Positions 57,855 to 64,000 of a DNA stretch of 64,000 bases are shown here, one piece after another. Origin of the DNA: Chlorokybus atmophyticus (Eukaryota; Streptophyta; Chlorokybophyceae; Chlorokybales; Chlorokybaceae). Every line of letters starts with the position of its first letter. Position 1 is the first letter of the stretch. Below the pieces are notes generated by a model, which did not search any database, was not told where the DNA came from, and saw only the letters and a list, made by a program, of their open reading frames with translations. The translations under genes were made by a program, and so were the position numbers. The stretch covers positions 1 through 64,000 of the forward strand of contig RHPI01001292.1 of the NCBI GenBank assembly GCA_009103225.1, in the 5' to 3' direction.

Positions 57855-59374
57855 ATGGTCAGAGAAGGATTGCAGAGTTGGGGGCCGTATGCCATGACTG
57901 ATGCTGACAGTGACAATAAGTTGAAGGACTTGCATCAGTGCATGGTGACGACGCAGGTCGACAAGTGCGCAGGCACTTTGCTGGTGGTATGCAAAGCATA
58001 CTACTTACAGTGTTTGCGTGCAGAGCCGGAGACAGCGACGTATGCTCTCTGTCACCAAACAGTACAGCAGGTCATCACGCAACACCAAGCCTACAATCAA
58101 GTGCAAGGGTTCTTGACAAAGAAACAGGGAGCAGTTGCACGCTTGCCGCACTTGTATATGACAGTCTCGCTGCATAAAACCCCACCTAAACCACGCTTTA
58201 TTGTTGCTGCCAATGCTACAACCCTCTCGGATGTTTCTGATTGGCTAGACGTTATACTAGACGTTATAAGGGCATGACAGAGGTAGCGGATCAATTGTAG
58301 AGTGACGCATTGGGCGAGCAAGCGCACGACTGGATCCTCATAAATTCATTCGGGTTTGCGCAGCTGCAGTAACACATCAACAACAGCCGCACTCCTTTGC
58401 ATAAGCGTGAGCACTTGTGGTTGCAGTCTTTTTGCTTCACCGCGTTGTATACTAACCTAGCACATGCTGATTTATTGCAACGCATGAGGGCCTTTGTGGA
58501 TAGAATCTTTGCGTGATTGCTGAGAATTGATCGCAAGCCACACCTGCATATCAATGTGCAAGCAGGGGTGGTGACCATACCTGGGTGCGAGGCACCACCA
58601 TCACGAGAGAGGGTGTAATCCAGCTGTATTCACTACTGATGCGTTGCATGCTATGCTGCAGTTCCTCATTGACAACTTGTTTGTACAAACGGCAGCGGAT
58701 CAGCTGCATAAACAAGTCATAGGGATCCCAATGGGCAATCCAGCCGGTGTATATATTGCCAACTATGATCTATTGACTTATGAGTTGGACTTTGTGGACA
58801 GGTTGGTAGCAAGTGGCCAACGTCCGTTGGCGCTGAGGTTTGCACGCCACGTCTTGCGCTTTGTTGATGACCTCTTGGTTGTGGCATTGCCGGAGTATTA
58901 GTCTTGCATGTACTTGAACCCGGAGGCTCCGGGTGGGGGGATATACCCTCAGCACATGCTCACGCTCACCAAATCAGCACAGGGGGTCAGCATCCCGTTC
59001 CTGGACCTGTTAATCTTTCAGTCCCCGACGGTGGGCTTGGCTACGAGGGTCTACAACAAGTTCAACACCCCCCCCTTCAGACACATTCCGCGCAGGCGAG
59101 CTCCTCACCCCCAGAGCAACATAGCAAAGTCGGCTAAGCTAGGGGTGGTGGTGTCACAGTTTATAACATTCACACGCAGTTGCACATTGCGTGCGCATTT
59201 GCCTTGATGCCATGGTTCAGTTTGTTGCGAGATATGCAGGCTGACGGCTATATCATGAGCGCGCTGCTGTCCAAGTTGCGGGCGAAGATGTACAACATGC
59301 AAGGTGACGTATATGACACCACCTACCAACGGCTCTACCTGCAAGTGGCGCGCAGATACAGTCTCACGGCATAG
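57855..59374 (+). pseudogene. Broken reverse transcriptase of a non-LTR or Penelope-like element
   Basis: The first frame (57855-58277) has PHLYMTVSLHKTPPKPRFIV and DWLDVILDVIRA. Next, with a frame change, come FTALYTNLAHADLLQRMRAF (motif A), KQVIGIPMGNPAGVYIANYD (motif B, with an indel in the usual GIPMGTN) and FARHVLRFVDDLLVVALPEY (motif C, FVDD). Beyond these are VSIPFLDLLIFQ, TRVYNKFNTPPFRHIP and a C-terminal domain (DTTYQRLYLQVARRYSLTA). The TALYTN and GIPMG motifs resemble Penelope-like and related RTs. No endonuclease was found. Stops at 58275, 58360 and 58515 and several frame changes make it a pseudogene. Confidence 0.75.
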
Positions 59375-59439
59375 GTAAGTGAGGTAAGTTAACATGCATT
59401 GTGCGGGGAGCACTTGTCACTGCCCGCACATTATCTATA

Positions 59440-59625
59440 TTGGCTCACATGACTGTGCATGACTGTGCATGCTCTATGTTGGCTCGCAGGACTGTGCATG
59501 AATGCATGACTATGCATGCCTACATGACTGTGCATAACTGTGCGTGACTGTGCATGTGCATGCTGCATGTGCATGTGCATGCTGGCTCACATGACTTTAC
59601 ATGCCTGCATGACGGTGCATGACTG
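59440..59625. repeat. Degenerate (atgactgtgc)n minisatellite
   Basis: The words gactgtgcatg and catgtgcatgc recur every 10-12 bases with variation over about 190 bases after the RT relic. Confidence 0.7.
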
Positions 59626-59639
59626 AGTGCCAACACCCC

Positions 59640-60870
59640 TCATTCTGTCGTGCACTCAGTTCTGTCGTAATCTAACCGTTGCAGTTCTTGTGAGTCCTGT
59701 GACATCCTGCAGCCGATTGCGAACTGTGGGTCTTACACGGCAAGACCAGGACCGGCCGAGCAGCAAAGTGGCGGCGCCATCCACCATTCAGCAGCACAGC
59801 ATCACATTGCACACCCGCCCTCGCCCTGCTCCTACCTTTGCTGCCAGTTGCTGCTGTGCTACCTCCACATCCTCCACGCTCGCATCGTAGGCCTCTGGCG
59901 TCTGTGCCCAGGTCTGCTTGCCCAACAACTCTGCCTGCTCCTCACCACCCCGTTGCATTCACTTAGTTACAGCACTTGGTTACGCGCCCCTATGGTAATA
60001 GATCGCCTTGTGCTGCTTCTGGGCATGCTTGTGTGCTTGTGTGCATGCTGGTGGACTGTGTGCTTGAGTGTGCTTGAGTGTGCGTCTTGTATCAGATTCA
60101 TGGACAGTCTAAACAACGCTTGTACATGGTTTGCATTGTTGTTTCGTGCTTGATAAAATGCGTGCAGTGGTTGCATTGATCTGTATCCTGGTGTATGCTG
60201 CCTAACTTGTAGCACGGGCCCCAAGCATTTGGGCACTTAATATGCATTACGGTTTGGGGGATAAGAAAGAGAGACGGGTGCAACACCCAGCACGAGCATC
60301 TGTACAACAAGATCGGGCAGCGTTTTGGCAATCGCGTTAGCGGGGGTAGTTGAATCTTTGCAGTTGCCCTGCTTGCTTTCTACCCCTTCCCCCTTTCGGT
60401 GTAGCTAGTGCACATAGCTAGAGTAGTTGGCCCCCCACCCGGTTGGTTGCTTGTATATGTCGATCTTATCTTATTGAGCCCGTCTTCTTGCTTGAAATGT
60501 TGATTGCCATGTCCTACCGATTGGCCCCTGCTGTTTATCAGCCATTTGTATGGCTGAAGAATGCATAAGTGTTTTTACTCTACATTGCCGACAGTTAACG
60601 ACAATTGCCACCTGCTGCAGCTATATGAGCGATGAATCCAAGCAACCACTTCTTGTATCAGTGACACACAAGCGTTTAATAAACTCAAGCCGCAATGTAA
60701 GCCGCACATGACCGCACCACACATTGGTTATATCAGCAGCTGCGAGTGTACGTGATAAGGCTGATCGAGTTGTGCTGGCATGCGCGTGCTTGCACTAGCC
60801 GATCAACCTCAATGTTGATGTCAGCAGAGCACATTATATGAATATCACCTAAACATGGTGCTTGAACACA
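59640..60870. other. Region with one possible minus-strand exon
   Basis: A minus-strand segment around 59945-59838 (QAELLGKQTWAQTPEAYDAS, then VEDVEVAQQQLAAK) ends at a GTAGGAGC donor and looks coding. A Cys/His-rich minus frame lies at about 60250-60130 (CPNAWGPCYKLG, DQCNHCTHFIKH). Neither could be joined into a gene. Confidence 0.25.
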
Positions 60871-60875
60871 AACCA

Positions 60876-61718
60876 CATATGTATTGGGTGCTGCATGTTG
60901 TGCAAGTATTGTGTATGTTGCCCACCTTGCATGCTGCTGATCTAGCCTATGATCTCTTATACACACCACGCCCTGGTGCTTCGGCGTCCCATGCCAGAGG
61001 CAAGTCGTGGCGCTGGCCCTGGTGGGGTAGCACCCGGCTAACCTATGTTACAGCATAGGTGTGCCCGTGTGATGGATGACCATGTTTGCGTATGAGCACG
61101 GGGGTGGGGATGACTGCATGTGTGTGGCATGTTGTGGTTAGGGGTGCTGGACTGGGAGCACCTTGCACGCATAGGTAGTGTAGATGTTAGAGCCCACCCC
61201 TAGATTCATGACAACGCAAAGAGCGCAAGCGGAGTTCAAGCACGTGGAGAGCACAACCGTCTGCCCATGTTGGAGAGGCACACACAACGACGACTGCAAC
61301 TGCACAAGCTGCGTTATGGCCCAGGGAGTGATGCATGCATGCTACGCGCCAGTAGGCGCAACGCTAATGCACAGCGACGGAGGTTGCGCCAGGGTGGTGA
61401 CCAGTCGGATGGCGGCGGCGGTGGAGGGGATGGAGGCGAGGGGAGCGGGCGTCCACGTTCGCTGTTGGTTGTGAAGATGCTGTGAAGATGCTGGCCGCTG
61501 ACCAAAGGCGCATGCGCAGGCGATTGCTGGACATGCATGTGTTGGTTTGACCAATGGGGTAGGGGCTTAATGTGTTATGTAGAGTAGCTAGCCCGGTGGT
61601 GAATTGCTGGTGTAGAATGTAAGCATGAGATGCCATGTGTTGGGTGCTGCATGTTGTGCGAGTATTGTGTAAGTTGCCCACCTTGCGTGCTGCACATTTA
61701 ACATATGATCTCTATACA
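60876..61718. repeat. About 90-bp direct repeats 0.75 kb apart
   Basis: tgggtgctgcatgttgtgc at about 60887 and again at about 61641 starts a stretch of about 80-90 bases (to gatctct/atacac) that is roughly 85-90 percent identical. In between, 61190-61540 is open in two plus frames, one Arg/Gly-rich. The pair could be terminal repeats of a small retroelement. Confidence 0.6.
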
Positions 61719-62156
61719 CTTTAGCTGTGGCTTGGCGGGCTGCCCAATCACGCGATACAGAGAGAACCCCTACTCTGTGTACAGTCAAGCGCCGTCATAA
61801 GTATACCGTCCATGCCGAGCAGTCGTATGCCACTACCAGTAAAATGCAACTACCGACATAAGCATAACTATGACAATAACGGTGCACAGCTACCAATACA
61901 AGCACATATTATGCCGTTATCGGTGCAAGCAGCAAAAGTATGCATTCAACACAAGTTGTGTTGTGTTCGACATTGTCTATGTGTTTTGCACTGCATGTTT
62001 GGGGATGCTGTACGAGAAGATGATACCATTATTCAATGCAGACAAACATGCATCTCATCTATGCACCCACATCCATCTCGTCTTCATCACCACTAGCTAC
62101 ACCATTATTAACTACCAAAAAACTGTCCAAAGTGGTTTGCTACCGTGCACCGCATG

Positions 62157-64000
62157 ATCCGAACATTTGAATGTGGAGGAGCTTGAAGCGCAACTTGCGC
62201 AGCGCCATCTGCTCGACTTTTGTGAAGTTCTCCGCATTTGCAATCACATAAGCCTCCATATGATCAAGCGCATACATGGCCTGACTAAAAGAAACACCTT
62301 TTGGTGCTACATTGTCAAAATCTTCATCATCTGCAACAATGCACATAATGAGCACGACAAATTACGTACTCATGTGAGGTTTAATTGTATTCACCTTCTG
62401 TAATGACCACATCATCATCTATGATGCTGTCCGGCTCGAGCTCCACCCCTACACTAGCAAGGATGGCCTCATCAGTGTCTTCCGGCTCTGTGGGCACATA
62501 AGCATCAGTCTCTACGTACTCTTGCGGTGTTTGCAAGTCATCAGCCGGTATATTAAGCCTGCTCATCAGCTCCCCAAGCTCGTCAAACTCCTGTAGTAAT
62601 CATGCATGGGTGCGTTAGTAACAAGCATTGTGGCGCATGCGCGCATCAGTGCTGCCTCTCATGCATGCTTGTACCAGTGATGGTGCAATTGACGTAGGTC
62701 CTTGCTCATTGGCAGCACGCGCCTCAGCTGCCCATGCTGAAGGGATAATGCGTGTGTGGCGCCAGCAGTTGCGTATGGTTGAGGCAGTAATGTCACCTCA
62801 CGCCTCCCTGCTCCACATGATTGCATCGCGGGCATTGACTAGCACCTTCCTCAAGTCCATTGTAGGGTCTAACTCAAGGTGCTGCAGAATGTGTGATAGC
62901 AGCTTGCGCTTATACCTGTAAACAAGATTGCATAAGCTTCTACTAGGTTTGCGCATAGCTATGTACCACATCTTCGCACTGACTTCACTTTAAAAGCGGC
63001 AATAATGCCCGCATCAAGAGGTTGAACTTTGGAAGTTGTGTTTGCTGGTAGGAACAAATAAGTCAGATGAGAAAGTTCAACTTCAAGGTCTTGAATCCAC
63101 TCTTCGTGCCCGCCACGGCCTTCGCACATTGATGTGTTGATGAGTTGTCTAATAGCAACAGCACTTTGCGCTTTGCTTGCTCCATCTCAAGGTTGAAACC
63201 AATCAACCATGATGTAAACACCTGCCAACAAGCATGGAATATTGCATGCAATGCATGAATGCATAGTGCAGCACCCATGCCAGTACTTGATATAAACACA
63301 CACCTTGCTGTTCATCCACGCTGAGCTATTGTGTGTGTAGTTAACGCCTTTCTGAATGGGCCGCCATGCCATCCAAAGCATTGTGGCTTTGTCGTTGTCC
63401 CCATCAGCAGCAAAGGCCGCTTATCTTCACCTGCAGCATCGCAGCAAAATAGCATTGTAAAGCGAGTGCGCGCCTTTTTCAAGCCTTTCACCTTGTTGCC
63501 AATCTTGGCAAGTGTCTTGCTTGGGCGCAACCGAATGAACAAAGCCGCCTCATCAGTGTTATAGACGTCTTTGGGGTCATACTCGGCCAAAACTGCCATA
63601 ACAAAGCATCAACACATGCCGCACGCATGAGGACTGTGCGTGTGTACTTTGCACTTTACCTTGAGGCAGATCCGTCGATGCTTGCTGCACTCCCTCTTGA
63701 TCAGCATCCCCGTTTTCTCCATGAGGGGTGAAAGACTTAATACTAAAGCGATGCTTCCACCTCCGCAACCAACCGCTTGATACCCCTAATGAATGTGGCA
63801 GCTTCATGAGGCTTGCAAGCACACGCGCTTTCTCCATCACAACCAAGTCTGACATGCGTGCATTACTGCCCATGGCACGCTCAAACCACACATTCATGGC
63901 ATTGTCTAGCTGTGGGTAAAGCCCTAATGCATACGCTTGCATGTGTTTGCTGTGTGCCCTGCTGCGTTTGCACGTTCTATGAGGGCATCACCTGCCTCAA
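62157..64000 (-). pseudogene. Third pogo/Tigger-like transposase, running off the right edge
   Basis: From the right edge: LDNAMNVWFERAMGSNARMS, then SSGWLRRWKHRFSIKSFTPH (CENP-B-type HTH). An exon holds YDPKDVYNTDEAALFIRL (first catalytic Asp) and TRFTMLFCCDAAGEDKRPLL. The rest is NYTHNSSAWMNSK, KRKVLLLLDNSSTH (second Asp), LFLPANTTSKVQPLDAGIIA, LQHLELDPTMDLRKVLVNAR, ITASTIRNCWRHTRIIP and an acidic C-terminus with VSFSQAMYALDHMEAYVIAN. Frames shift near 63370 and 63140. An in-frame TGA falls where a Trp is expected (after MWSREA). The N-terminus lies outside the window. It resembles the 28-29 kb relic in the HGENGDADQEG segment, so the two are related. Confidence 0.85.

Overview
The window is nuclear DNA of an intron-rich eukaryote with moderate GC. 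It is most likely a green alga (chlorophyte). The evidence is short introns with GT-AG and occasional GC-AG borders, GC-rich exons, TFIID, SWI/SNF, trihelix and MscS-like genes of green-lineage type, a TTTAGGG telobox, and a heavy load of transposons and CA/TGCA simple repeats. The species cannot be fixed from the sequence. There are no rRNA genes, no CRISPR array and no prokaryotic operon.

Layout. 0-2.4 kb: minus-strand exons ending in an OTU protease domain that runs off the left edge. 2.4-5.8 kb: a hairpin cluster, an intact seven-exon orphan gene, a 53-bp tandem array and a two-exon gene for a small organelle-type membrane protein. 6-17 kb: transposon territory, with a CACTA/KDZ-like transposase fragment, a 57-bp array, a Plavaka-like transposase with a premature TGA, an uninterr upted (CA)308 tract and perfect hairpins. 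17-21.3 kb: a decayed Ty3/gypsy element carrying a nested TA-flanked MITE, then an LTR, primer-binding site and second gag. An N gap flanked by poly-G follows. 22.8-25.1 kb: a SET-domain gene with an in-frame TAA. 25-30 kb: unidentified exons, a broken pogo transposase and a second, truncated MITE copy.

31-44 kb is the gene-rich core: TAF13 (minus) head-to-head with a trihelix factor (plus), a single-TM protein (minus), a 13-exon PHD-Tudor protein (plus) and a plastid-type MscS channel (minus). 45-49 kb is again mobile: minus-strand gypsy with chromodomain, a tRNA-like relic and a pogo fragment. 50-57 kb holds an ABHD10-like hydrolase (minus) and a VOC protein (minus) head-to-head with an SNF5 subunit (plus). 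57.8-64 kb holds a broken reverse transcriptase and another broken pogo transposase that leaves the window.

The host genes are mostly nuclear chromatin and transcription proteins (TAF13, trihelix, PHD-Tudor, SNF5) with a few organelle or metabolic proteins between them. They need not act in one pathway. Exon models were built by hand from splice signals and reading phase. Where stated, every junction keeps phase, which is strong support. Coordinates may be off by one or two bases at some junctions. Most transposon genes here are broken.
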